Positions 1 to 6,463 of a DNA stretch of 7,383 bases are shown piece by piece. The notes under the pieces are model-generated. The model ran no database searches. It had not been told where the DNA came from and saw only the letters and a list, made by a program, of their open reading frames with translations. This stretch comes from Gammaproteobacteria bacterium (GTDB lineage Bacteria; Pseudomonadota; Gammaproteobacteria; UBA9214). The DNA lies in contig DMKK01000253.1 in assembly GCA_003454335.1 (NCBI GenBank), forward strand, positions 1 through 7,383. Reading direction: 5' to 3'. Numbering within the stretch: position 1 is the first letter of the stretch; each line of letters begins with the position of its first letter. The translations under genes and the position numbers were made by a program.

Positions 1-1833
1 CAGCGCACCGCCCACCCCGGCTCCGCCGATGCTGGAGATATTATCCACGGCCTTCTGACTGATGCGATGCCGTGACGTGTCGTCTGCAGGAGTAGCAAAC
101 TCGGCATCGAAGGCCACCGGTCGCCACGATTCCATATCCAGCCCGTCAATCCTGCCGTTAAAGCGGCCTTCAATCCTGCCGAACGAAAATGTCCGGGTAA
201 GCGTCTCGAGGTCAATATTATCGGCCCGCGCATCTACCTGCAGACGTGGCACCAGGCCAAACGGTTGCTCCAGTTTCAGGTTGCGCAGTGTCACTTCGCC
301 ATCGAACACACGCATGCGCAAAGTACCGCCAACCTCGAGGCTGCCATCGTCATAGCGCACATCCGGAATCACCCCCGACAGCTTGCCCGACAATTCCGGC
401 CACCCCAGCGCCAGGCTCAACTGTGACAGCGATACCGGCTTGAGCAGGCCATTTACCTGCCAGCGCAGCGCTGTGTCTTCACTGAATTCCAGCTGGAAAT
501 CATCGATCTCGAGCGCACCATCCAGAACCGGTATTGCAACCGGTTCTGCCAGGCGAACAGTATCGCGGCTGGCATCAATCGCAATACGTGTAGCACCCAG
601 CGACACCCGGAAGATACTGCCGCCTGCCCATGCAAGCTCGGAACGTGCTGGCGTCGTGGTATCGGACCAGCGCAGCCGGCCATTTATTGCCTCCAGCTCA
701 AAGCGACCTTCGCGGTCATCTACAGACAGCTTGACCGGGTCAAGGGACACATGACTGAGCTTACCCTGCTCCCAGCGCAAGCTGCCACTGAGTTGCCCGG
801 CCGTATCCAGGTCAGCAAGGGCGGAATCGTACAGCCATGGTTGCAGGTAGGTGTCATACAGGGATGGGAATTCGGCCTGGCGGATCTCAAGGTGCAGCGC
901 CCGGAGCGGCGCAGCCGCTGCCAGGTTTAAACGGCCGCTACCCTCAAGCTGCACACTGCCGGGATGCCGGTAAGTGAATGACTGCAGTACCAATTGTTGC
1001 GCTGTTGACAACCAGTCGAAACGGGCATTGAGCCGCAGGGGTTGCGACGGTATTTCTATAAACACCGGATCGATATACAGCGCGCCCTGACGCCCGGTCA
1101 TGTCCAGCACCACCTGCGTGCCAGTAGCGGCCGCTTGCACGGCAGCGTGGACAGAAATGTCCAGGTTCTCACCGGCCACACTGCCCGCCGCATCAGAAAC
1201 TTCTGCTGCCAGCAGCCGCATTTCGACATCGGCCTCGTTTAACTGTGAGGCCACACCGTTCATGCTGGCGGTAAAATCCAATTGGCCACGTCCATCAACA
1301 ACGGGGATGGCAACTCCTGCGTCTGCCAGTTGTCGGGTAACGGCAGGCAGGGACAGCGCCTTACCCTTGACCCTTATCTGCCATTGCGTATCTGACAGGT
1401 TTGCCGTAATCGCCAGCGCCCCCTCATGGATACGGAGCCCCAGCAACCTGGCATCAATACGGCCACTATCAAGCTGGTAACTAAACGAGATCTGGATATC
1501 CTGCCGCTCCAGCACCGTTGATTGCGCCTTGAGGACACCCTGAGCGCAACTTAGCTCGGTTGCCGTCAACTGCGCACGTGCACAGGACAAGGTGATGTCG
1601 GTCAACTCACCGAGACCCTCCGGCAGTGCAACCCTTTTTGTCTGCAACAGCAGCCCGGCATGCCGCTCATCCAGCCAGTTCAACTGCACACTCACTGCCT
1701 GTGCTGACCAGCCCGGGCCTGCAAGCGCCCCCAGTCTCAGGTGAACAACGTCAAGCGCAAAACCCGGTAATGCGGCAGCAAGCAACAAGCCGTAGGCTAA
1801 CGCGACTATAACCCGGCGCCGGGGGAACATCAT
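1..1833 (-). CDS. YdbH-like intermembrane phospholipid transport protein (AsmA-like), C-terminus cut by window edge
   Basis: All 611 codons from ATG at 1833 to the left edge are open on the minus strand, so this is one long partial gene. The first 26 residues look like a signal peptide or membrane anchor: MMFPRRR, a hydrophobic run, then a possible cleavage site GFA|LD. The remainder is beta-rich with alternating polar and hydrophobic residues, as in AsmA-like lipid-bridge proteins. Near the edge, residues 552-611 hold a W-R-P-V-A-F-D-A segment (570-577) and ISQKAVDNISSIGG (591-604), which I recognise as typical of the YdbH family (Pfam 'dicarboxylate transport'). In E. coli, YdbH acts redundantly with TamB and YhdP in moving phospholipids to the outer membrane and partners the lipoprotein YnbE. 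The family usually has 800-900 residues, so roughly a quarter to a third is missing here. The start abuts the cysM stop (TGA-ATG-ATG; the second ATG at 1830 is equally possible) with no clear Shine-Dalgarno, suggesting translational coupling. Family assignment is from recall of motifs, not a search. Confidence 0.88.
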   Translation of the reverse strand, partial: MMFPRRRVIVALAYGLLLAAALPGFALDVVHLRLGALAGPGWSAQAVSVQLNWLDERHAGLLLQTKRVALPEGLGELTDITLSCARAQLTATELSCAQGVLKAQSTVLERQDIQISFSYQLDSGRIDARLLGLRIHEGALAITANLSDTQWQIRVKGKALSLPAVTRQLADAGVAIPVVDGRGQLDFTASMNGVASQLNEADVEMRLLAAEVSDAAGSVAGENLDISVHAAVQAAATGTQVVLDMTGRQGALYIDPVFIEIPSQPLRLNARFDWLSTAQQLVLQSFTYRHPGSVQLEGSGRLNLAAAAPLRALHLEIRQAEFPSLYDTYLQPWLYDSALADLDTAGQLSGSLRWEQGKLSHVSLDPVKLSVDDREGRFELEAINGRLRWSDTTTPARSELAWAGGSIFRVSLGATRIAIDASRDTVRLAEPVAIPVLDGALEIDDFQLEFSEDTALRWQVNGLLKPVSLSQLSLALGWPELSGKLSGVIPDVRYDDGSLEVGGTLRMRVFDGEVTLRNLKLEQPFGLVPRLQVDARADNIDLETLTRTFSFGRIEGRFNGRIDGLDMESWRPVAFDAEFATPADDTSRHRISQKAVDNISSIGGAGVGGAL

Positions 1834-2724
1834 TCAGGCAGGAAAGACCCCGGTTGAGAGATAGCGGTCACCCCGATCGCAGATAATCGCAACAATCACC
1901 GCATGTTCGACTTGTTGCGAAAGTGTTAGGGCTGCAGCCACGGCACCACCGGAGGAAATTCCCGCAAAAATACCTTCCTTTGCTGCCAGTGCCAACGTTG
2001 TCTGTTCTGCATCTTCCTGACTCACTTCAATGGTGCGATCCACACTTTTAGCATCAAAAATAGACGGCAGGTAGGCCTCCGACCAGCGACGTATTCCCGG
2101 GATGGCCGAGCCTTCTGCCGGGGTCACACCGACAATTTCCACGGCCGGGTTTTGTTCTTTCAGGTAGCGTGAAGTACCCATGATGGTACCGGTAGTCCCC
2201 ATGGCACTGACAAAATGAGTGATACTGCCCGCGGTGTCACGCCAGATTTCGGGGCCCGTGCCTTCGTAGTGCGCCAGTGGGTTATCCGGGTTGGAAAACT
2301 GGTCCAGCACCCTGCCCTCGCCACGCGCACCCATCTCAGTCGCCAGGTCACGCGCCCCTTCCATGCTGGCTTCCTTGCTGACCAGGATAATCTCCGCACC
2401 AAAGGTCTTCATCACCGCACGCCGCTCGACACTCATGTGTTCGGGCATAATCAGCACCATGCGATAGCCCTTCATGGCTGCCGCCATTGCCAGTGCAATG
2501 CCGGTATTGCCACTGGTCGCTTCTATCAGCGTATCACCCGGTTTGATCTCGCCGCGTTCCTCGGCATGCTTGATCATGGTGAGTGCCGGGCGGTCTTTCA
2601 CCGAGCCGGCCGGATTATTTCCTTCCAGCTTTACCAGCACAGTATTATTGGTATCACCAGGCAAGCGCTGTAAACGTACCAGCGGTGTATTGCCAATGGT
2701 TGTTTCCAGAGTAGGGAAATTCAT
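1834..2724 (-). CDS. cysM: O-acetylserine sulfhydrylase B (cysteine synthase B)
   Basis: CysM is a cytosolic PLP enzyme that makes cysteine from O-acetylserine and sulfide, and can use thiosulfate to give S-sulfocysteine. The protein has 296 residues from the chosen ATG (E. coli 303). Visible motifs are KLEGNNPAGSVKDR with the Schiff-base lysine K43, the substrate loop TSGNTG (70-75), the PLP phosphate loop GTTGT (176-180), and SSGG (258-261). IPGIRRW (208-214) and CDRGDRYLSTGVF (282-294) favour CysM over CysK. An in-frame ATG at 2775 would add 17 residues, but the ATG at 2724 aligns with known CysM N-termini (TLETTIGNTPLV) and lies downstream of the candidate -10 at 2756-2761, whereas the longer start would lie upstream of it. 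The Shine-Dalgarno is weak (AGG close to the ATG). The YdbH-like gene follows without a gap, so the two are probably co-transcribed. The gene diverges from the Hpt gene. Confidence 0.97.
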   Translation of the reverse strand: MNFPTLETTIGNTPLVRLQRLPGDTNNTVLVKLEGNNPAGSVKDRPALTMIKHAEERGEIKPGDTLIEATSGNTGIALAMAAAMKGYRMVLIMPEHMSVERRAVMKTFGAEIILVSKEASMEGARDLATEMGARGEGRVLDQFSNPDNPLAHYEGTGPEIWRDTAGSITHFVSAMGTTGTIMGTSRYLKEQNPAVEIVGVTPAEGSAIPGIRRWSEAYLPSIFDAKSVDRTIEVSQEDAEQTTLALAAKEGIFAGISSGGAVAAALTLSQQVEHAVIVAIICDRGDRYLSTGVFPA

Positions 2725-2755
2725 AGCCTGTCGCCCGCTTTTAGTATCGGCATAC

Positions 2756-2761
2756 AGTATA
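2756..2761 (-). promoter_or_regulatory. Candidate -10 element for cysM
   Basis: On the minus strand this reads TATACT, a five-of-six match to the sigma-70 -10 consensus. It would place the transcript start near 2749, giving a leader of about 25 nt before the cysM ATG at 2724. No convincing -35 hexamer lies 16-18 bp upstream, so the promoter may be weak or activator-dependent. This is inferred from sequence only. Confidence 0.45.
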
Positions 2762-2804
2762 CCCAAGAACAGCAAATATCAGACAGCAATAACCGTGATT
2801 GACC

Positions 2805-2825
2805 GACAGCCCTGCCGTGGCTGTC
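2805..2825. repeat. Perfect 7-bp inverted repeat with 7-nt spacer in the divergent promoter region
   Basis: The arms are GACAGCC (2805-2811) and GGCTGTC (2819-2825), separated by seven bases. The repeat lies between the cysM and Hpt gene promoters, over the place where the Hpt gene's -35 would be. Its centre at 2815 is about 41 bp upstream of the start site predicted from the -10 at 2844-2849, and about 66 bp upstream of the predicted cysM start. There is no T-run after it, so it does not look like an intrinsic terminator. It could be an operator or a chance hairpin. Confidence 0.4.
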
Positions 2826-2843
2826 CGCGGGCACTTCGTTTAG

Positions 2844-2849
2844 TATAGT
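2844..2849 (+). promoter_or_regulatory. Candidate -10 element for the Hpt gene
   Basis: TATAGT, overlapped by TAGTAT at 2841-2846, resembles a sigma-70 -10 box. A start near 2856 would give a leader of about 24 nt that contains GAGGA (2863-2867), a possible Shine-Dalgarno 12 nt before the ATG at 2880. The -35 region (about 2821-2826, CTGTCC) matches the consensus poorly and coincides with the right arm of the inverted repeat. Confidence 0.35.
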
Positions 2850-2879
2850 TACCGGGACCGACGAGGACATTTCCGGACG

Positions 2880-3341
2880 ATGAAAGACACTGACAGATCA
2901 CTGCGACAACGCCTGACCGGCATGCTTGCCAGCACAACACGGCAACTATTCAGAGACAGCCCAGGGCCAGCTGACAGGCCGGCACCGGATACCGACATCG
3001 TGCCCGTAATAGCGGATAATGAACTTGCCATGGACAAACGCCGGCAAGCATTTTCCGGCGAAATGTTTGCCGAGTTGTTAATCGAACTCCCCGACTTCCA
3101 AAAGAAAATTTCACAAGCCTACCAGGCCGGTGACCGGCACAACCTCAGGAGCCACTTGCACCAGTTACTGGGTGCCGTTGCCTACTGTGATGCCCCGGAA
3201 CTGGAAATGGCTCTGCGCAAGTTTCACCAGGCGATAAAAACTGAAACCCCGGACACCCCGGATAACATTGACGCCTGTTACACACATGCTTTCAATGCCA
3301 TCAACAGTACCTTGCAGTACAGCGGCTGTCGTGAGGGCTAG
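2880..3341 (+). CDS. Orphan BarA/GacS-type histidine phosphotransfer (Hpt) domain protein
   Basis: The protein has 153 residues. Residues 1-40 are basic then proline-rich and match nothing I know. Residues 46-147 resemble the C-terminal Hpt domain of hybrid kinases BarA/GacS: an EMFAELLIELP helix (61-71), an AYQAGD turn (80-85), then the phosphotransfer helix HLHQLLGAVAYCDAPELE (92-109). By alignment with the BarA segment IHKLHGSCGY, H94 would be the phospho-accepting histidine and G98 the conserved glycine. The usual lysine or histidine three residues after the phospho-histidine is leucine (L97), and the following small residue is alanine (A99), so phosphotransfer activity is uncertain. No kinase, HAMP or receiver domain is present. 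No signal peptide or membrane segment is seen, so the protein is likely cytosolic. It is the only plus-strand gene, divergent from cysM and overlapping the pdxJ stop by 4 bp. It could be a standalone relay protein, a kept fragment of a split BarA, or a degenerate domain. The Hpt call is by motif recognition only. Confidence 0.8.
   Translation: MKDTDRSLRQRLTGMLASTTRQLFRDSPGPADRPAPDTDIVPVIADNELAMDKRRQAFSGEMFAELLIELPDFQKKISQAYQAGDRHNLRSHLHQLLGAVAYCDAPELEMALRKFHQAIKTETPDTPDNIDACYTHAFNAINSTLQYSGCREG
3338..3341. other. Shared stop: tail-to-tail overlap of pdxJ and the Hpt gene
   Basis: The palindrome CTAG supplies a TAG stop on both strands: plus 3339-3341 for the Hpt gene and minus 3340-3338 for pdxJ. 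It sits at the centre of the longer palindrome GGCTAGCC (3336-3343). There is no intergenic space and no stem followed by a T-run on either side, so I see no intrinsic terminator between these convergent genes. Confidence 0.9.
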
Positions 3342-4093
3342 CCGGCGTTCCCTGCGGGGTCCGCCTTGCAGCTTGCTTCCCGCATCAGCCCTTTCATGTC
3401 GGCAACGGCATTTCCCAGCCCGGTGAATACTGCCCGTGCAATAATGGCATGACCGATATTCAGCTCCCGAACATCAGGGATGGCCGCAATCTCCTGGACA
3501 TTGTGATAGTGCAGACCATGACCGGCATTTACCGTTAATCCTGCCGCAACACCCTGGCGGACGGCCGCCTTGATACGCGCAAGTTCTGCGTCCGCCTGTA
3601 CCCGGTCGCGCGCATCGGCAAAATGTCCAGTGTGAATCTCGATACACGGCGCACCGCTTTCAGCGGCTGCAGCAATCTGCGCGGGGTCGGCATCAATAAA
3701 CAGGGACACGCGCACACCGGCCGCGTGCAGGCGCTCGCAGGCTGCACGCATGCGTGGCAGCTGACCGGCAACATCCAGCCCCCCCTCGGTAGTCAACTCC
3801 TCCCGCCGCTCCGGAACCAGACAACAGTCTTGCGGTTGCACACGCTCCGCGAAAGCCAGCATGTCATCGGTAACAGCCATTTCCAGATTCATATGTGTCT
3901 GCAGAACATCTTTCAACAGCAGCACATCACGCTCCTGAATATGCCGGCGGTCTTCACGCAGGTGCAGGGTGATACTGTCCGCTCCCGCCTGCTCTGATTC
4001 AATTGCCGCCTGCACGGGATCCGGATAACGCGTACCGCGTGCCTCGCGCAGCGTGGCAACGTGATCAATATTTACACCCAGTAAAACTTCCAT
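3338..4093 (-). CDS. pdxJ: Pyridoxine 5'-phosphate synthase
   Basis: PdxJ condenses 3-amino-1-hydroxyacetone phosphate with 1-deoxy-D-xylulose 5-phosphate to form pyridoxine 5'-phosphate, the ring-closing step of the DXP-dependent vitamin B6 pathway, in the cytosol. From the ATG at 4093 the protein has 251 residues (E. coli 243). It shows GVNIDHVATLR (6-16), YPDPVQAA (23-30), HLREDRRHI with H44, NLEMA with the catalytic E71, TTEGGLDVAG (101-110), IEIHTG (151-156), VNAGHGL with H192, and ELNIGHAII near the C-terminus, so the known active-site residues are present. An in-frame GTG at 4105 would add four residues, but its bases form the GGA Shine-Dalgarno for the ATG at 4093, which also fits E. 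coli PdxJ. The C-terminus has a few extra residues (KADPAGNAG). It follows recO by 18 nt. acpS, which often follows pdxJ, is absent here. Confidence 0.98.
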   Translation of the reverse strand: MEVLLGVNIDHVATLREARGTRYPDPVQAAIESEQAGADSITLHLREDRRHIQERDVLLLKDVLQTHMNLEMAVTDDMLAFAERVQPQDCCLVPERREELTTEGGLDVAGQLPRMRAACERLHAAGVRVSLFIDADPAQIAAAAESGAPCIEIHTGHFADARDRVQADAELARIKAAVRQGVAAGLTVNAGHGLHYHNVQEIAAIPDVRELNIGHAIIARAVFTGLGNAVADMKGLMREASCKADPAGNAG

Positions 4094-4100
4094 GGTATTT

Positions 4101-4103
4101 TCC
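4101..4103 (-). promoter_or_regulatory. Ribosome binding site that decides the pdxJ start
   Basis: On the minus strand GTGGA is followed by seven bases and then ATG at 4093, which is good spacing for a GGA Shine-Dalgarno core. Since the alternative GTG start at 4105 lies inside this site, the site argues for the ATG. Confidence 0.6.
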
Positions 4104-4111
4104 ACTTTTTG

Positions 4112-4882
4112 TTAACCCGCCTCGTTCACAGCACCTGCCTGCAGCGTGGCCGACCTGCCCGCCATTGAAAATGAAGACAGCTGCCGCAACACTTCCCGTG
4201 TGCGCAATGGTCGCGCCCCCAGGTACAACGCCAGTGCTGCGCGCATCAGCCGTTTCACCTCGCGACAGGCCTGCGGTTCCCGCAGATTATCATGGTACAG
4301 CGCCAGCAGGCTGGAACCCTGCAGGAAAACACCGTTACCATCGGCTCTCTGGCACCTTACCGGCCCCTTTTCCATCCGGTATTCATAGCACCCTGCTGCA
4401 ACAACCGGTGCACCGTTGTCATACTCGTAATCCAGCAACAGACCGTAACCCAGCCCTTGCAGCAGACGCTTTTCAAACAGGCGCAAGGCCTGTTCCTCGG
4501 CTGTGCCCAGCATCAGCAAGGCATCCTCATAGGCTGCAAACAGTTCCGGATGCGGGTCATGACGGGTCAACAACCGCATCAGCAGTTCATTCAGGTAACA
4601 GGCACACAGTATCTGACGCCCCGGGAATATTTCCACCGCTCCCCGGCTGTCAACGCCGGTCAGGGTGCCGAGCTCACCGCGCATATTCCATGACAGCAAC
4701 AGGGGCCGCAACATCTGCAGCTGGTTTTGCCAGCGGCCTTTGGCAGACCGGGCGCCGCGTGCGACCAGTCCAATACGACCATATTCCCTGCTGAATACCT
4801 CCAGCAGCAGACTTGAATCACGGTAGGGATAATGATGCAGAATCCAGGCGGGTTCGAGTGAAACGCGGGCGTGATGACTCAT
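4112..4882 (-). CDS. recO: DNA repair protein RecO
   Basis: RecO works with RecR (and RecF) to load RecA onto SSB-coated single-stranded DNA in gap repair, and it can anneal complementary strands. The protein has 256 residues (E. coli 242). The N-terminal OB-fold, about residues 1-80, holds PAWILHHYPYRDSSLLLEVF and the GRIGLVARGARSAKGRW stretch, which are strongly RecO-like. A helical C-terminal domain follows, with YLNELLMRLL and FEKRLLQGLGYGLLLDY, and a basic tail. The CxxC pairs that bind zinc in some RecO proteins are not present; only scattered cysteines are seen, which is usual for proteobacterial members. The ATG at 4882 is 5 nt after the era stop and the frame ends 18 nt before pdxJ, matching the conserved era-recO-pdxJ order. 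Confidence 0.97.
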   Translation of the reverse strand: MSHHARVSLEPAWILHHYPYRDSSLLLEVFSREYGRIGLVARGARSAKGRWQNQLQMLRPLLLSWNMRGELGTLTGVDSRGAVEIFPGRQILCACYLNELLMRLLTRHDPHPELFAAYEDALLMLGTAEEQALRLFEKRLLQGLGYGLLLDYEYDNGAPVVAAGCYEYRMEKGPVRCQRADGNGVFLQGSSLLALYHDNLREPQACREVKRLMRAALALYLGARPLRTREVLRQLSSFSMAGRSATLQAGAVNEAG

Positions 4883-4887
4883 GTCAG

Positions 4888-5784
4888 CTAGTCGTCATGG
4901 ATATAGCCCAGACTGTGCAGCGCACGTTCATCATCTGCCCAGCCCTCCTTGACCTTGACCCAGAGCTTCAGGTTCACCTTGCCGTCTATCAATTCCTCGA
5001 TATCCCGGCGCGCCTCGGTACCCACTTCCTTGAGCACACGGCCCTGCTTGCCAATCACGATATTCTTCTGACTTTTGCGTTCTACCCAGATCAGCGCATG
5101 TATATGAGTGATACTGACTTCACTTTTGAACTGCTCGATCTCCACGGTCAAACCATACGGTAACTCTTTCCCCAGTTTGCGGAACAGTTTCTCCCTGACC
5201 AGCTCCGCTGCAAGAAACCGTACAGAACGATCGGTCACCTGGTCTTCCGGGAACAGCGGCGGTGCCAGTGGCAGCAAGGCCTCTACGACTGCTTCGAGTT
5301 CGGCCACATTATCTCCCTTGCTGGCAGAAATCGGAATAATCTGTTCGAACGGCCGTTTTTCAGAAAGCCCCTGCAACCGGGGTAACAGCTCTTCCCTGTT
5401 TCCCAGCAGATCAATCTTGTTTACTGCCAGGATAACGGGACATGTTATTTGCTCGAGCTTTTGCAACACCAGTTCATCATCTGCCGTCCAGCGCAGTCCA
5501 TCCACCAGAAACACCACCACATCAACATCCAGCAACACACTGCTGGCCGTGCGGTTCATGTGGCGATTCATCGCACGACCGCTGAAATCGTGGATGCCGG
5601 GCGTATCTACGTAGATTAGCTGTGTCGAAGGCAGCGTCTTGATACCCAGCACACGGTGACGGGTCGTCTGTGGTCGTCTTGAGGTGATGCTGATTTTCTG
5701 GCCAAGTATCCGGTTCAGCAGGGTGGATTTGCCAACATTTGGCCGTCCAACAAGGGCGATATAGCCACAACGCAAGTCACCCAT
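4888..5784 (-). CDS. era: GTPase Era
   Basis: Era is an essential GTPase that binds 16S rRNA near its 3' end and assists 30S maturation, at the membrane and in the cytosol. From the ATG at 5784 the protein has 298 residues (E. coli 301). The G motifs are intact: G1 GRPNVGKS (13-20), G2 with QTTRHR (39-44), G3 DTPG (60-63), G4 NKID (122-125) and G5 SAS (153-155). The C-terminal KH domain has VIGKQG (243-248), and the tail GWADDERALHSLGY is characteristic of Era. A TTG at 5793 in the same frame would add three residues and overlap rnc by 8 nt. It has an AGG four bases upstream, so it cannot be excluded. I prefer the ATG, which comes 1 nt after the rnc TGA. The rnc-era-recO order is a classic operon and suggests translational coupling. 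Confidence 0.98.
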   Translation of the reverse strand: MGDLRCGYIALVGRPNVGKSTLLNRILGQKISITSRRPQTTRHRVLGIKTLPSTQLIYVDTPGIHDFSGRAMNRHMNRTASSVLLDVDVVVFLVDGLRWTADDELVLQKLEQITCPVILAVNKIDLLGNREELLPRLQGLSEKRPFEQIIPISASKGDNVAELEAVVEALLPLAPPLFPEDQVTDRSVRFLAAELVREKLFRKLGKELPYGLTVEIEQFKSEVSITHIHALIWVERKSQKNIVIGKQGRVLKEVGTEARRDIEELIDGKVNLKLWVKVKEGWADDERALHSLGYIHDD

Positions 5785-5785
5785 A

Positions 5786-6463
5786 TCAACCAACCAGCCT
5801 GGTCAGCAGGTCTTCCGCCGCGTTCTGCTCTGCCTGGCGCCGGCTACTGCCCTGCCCCTTGCCGGGAGACAGTCCAATGTCATCAACAACACATTCCACC
5901 CTGAAGAATTGCGCATGCGCCTCGCCGCTCACCGCCTTCACAGTATATTCCGGTAAGGGTTGATGGCGTGACTGCAGATATTCCTGCAGGCGAGTCTTCG
6001 CATCTTTCAGGGATGCCACATCAGAAAGCGAATTCAGCCTGGCCGAGAACAGTCTGAGAATGCAGCTTTGACACACAGTAAAATCACTATCGAGAAAGAT
6101 TGCACCCAGCAATGCCTCAACGGTATCCGAAAGAATGGAGTCACGTCGATGACCACCACTCTTGCGCTCCCCGGTACCCAGCGTCAGACAGCTACCAAGA
6201 TCGAGCGTCTGCGCGATCTCTGCGAGTGACTCACGCCGCACCAGATTTGCACGCAGGCGACTCAGTTCACCTTCTTTTGCCCCGGGATAACGCCGGTACA
6301 ACTCCGCCGCAATCACTCCGCCAAGGATCGCATCACCCAGAAATTCCAGACGTTCATTATTCCTGCTACCGGCACTGCGATGCGTTAGCGCCTGCTGCAG
6401 CAGACCCTGGTCATCAAACGCATAGTCGAGCGACCTTTCCAGCTTGCCGTGCAATTGGCTCAA
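5786..6463 (-). CDS. rnc: Ribonuclease III
   Basis: RNase III cleaves double-stranded RNA, processing the rRNA precursor and some mRNAs as a Mg-dependent homodimer. The protein has 225 residues (E. coli 226). The signature NERLEFLGD is at 36-44, and acidic catalytic residues E37, E40, D44, E64, D113 and E116 align with the E. coli set. The C-terminal dsRNA-binding domain runs from about 153: DAKTRLQEYLQSR, then GEAHAQFF, and GQGSSRRQAEQNAAE near the end. The start is TTG at 6463, in a 4-nt TTGA overlap with the stop of the DUF4845 gene. There is no ATG anywhere in the frame after it, and a stop lies five codons upstream (6478-6476), so initiation must be at a TTG. The TTG at 6454 (codon 4) is the alternative. 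The Shine-Dalgarno is weak, so expression probably relies on coupling to the upstream gene. Confidence 0.98.
   Translation of the reverse strand: MSQLHGKLERSLDYAFDDQGLLQQALTHRSAGSRNNERLEFLGDAILGGVIAAELYRRYPGAKEGELSRLRANLVRRESLAEIAQTLDLGSCLTLGTGERKSGGHRRDSILSDTVEALLGAIFLDSDFTVCQSCILRLFSARLNSLSDVASLKDAKTRLQEYLQSRHQPLPEYTVKAVSGEAHAQFFRVECVVDDIGLSPGKGQGSSRRQAEQNAAEDLLTRLVG

Noticed and set aside
453..683. Minus-strand open frame of 76 codons
   Set aside because: It is out of frame within the YdbH-like gene, which is open across the whole region, and it shows no protein family features.
2725..2879. Possible small RNA, riboswitch or extra gene between cysM and the Hpt gene
   Set aside because: The stretch is only 155 bp and is accounted for by two candidate promoters, an inverted repeat and leaders. 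I see no riboswitch-like core and no supported small frame.
3319..3329. ACAGC-G-GCTGT palindrome near the end of the Hpt gene, sharing GGCTGTC with the promoter repeat
   Set aside because: It lies inside coding sequence, and a 7-base match is expected about once by chance in this length. There is no T-run, so it is not a terminator either.
4003..4794. Long plus-strand open frame of 263 codons
   Set aside because: It lies antisense to recO and pdxJ, both certain, and its product is a proline- and arginine-rich sequence with no domain, typical of a shadow frame in GC-rich DNA.
4112..4882. Loss of the zinc-binding cysteines in RecO as an anomaly
   Set aside because: Proteobacterial RecO proteins, including that of E. 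coli as I recall it, lack the paired CxxC motifs, so this is ordinary.
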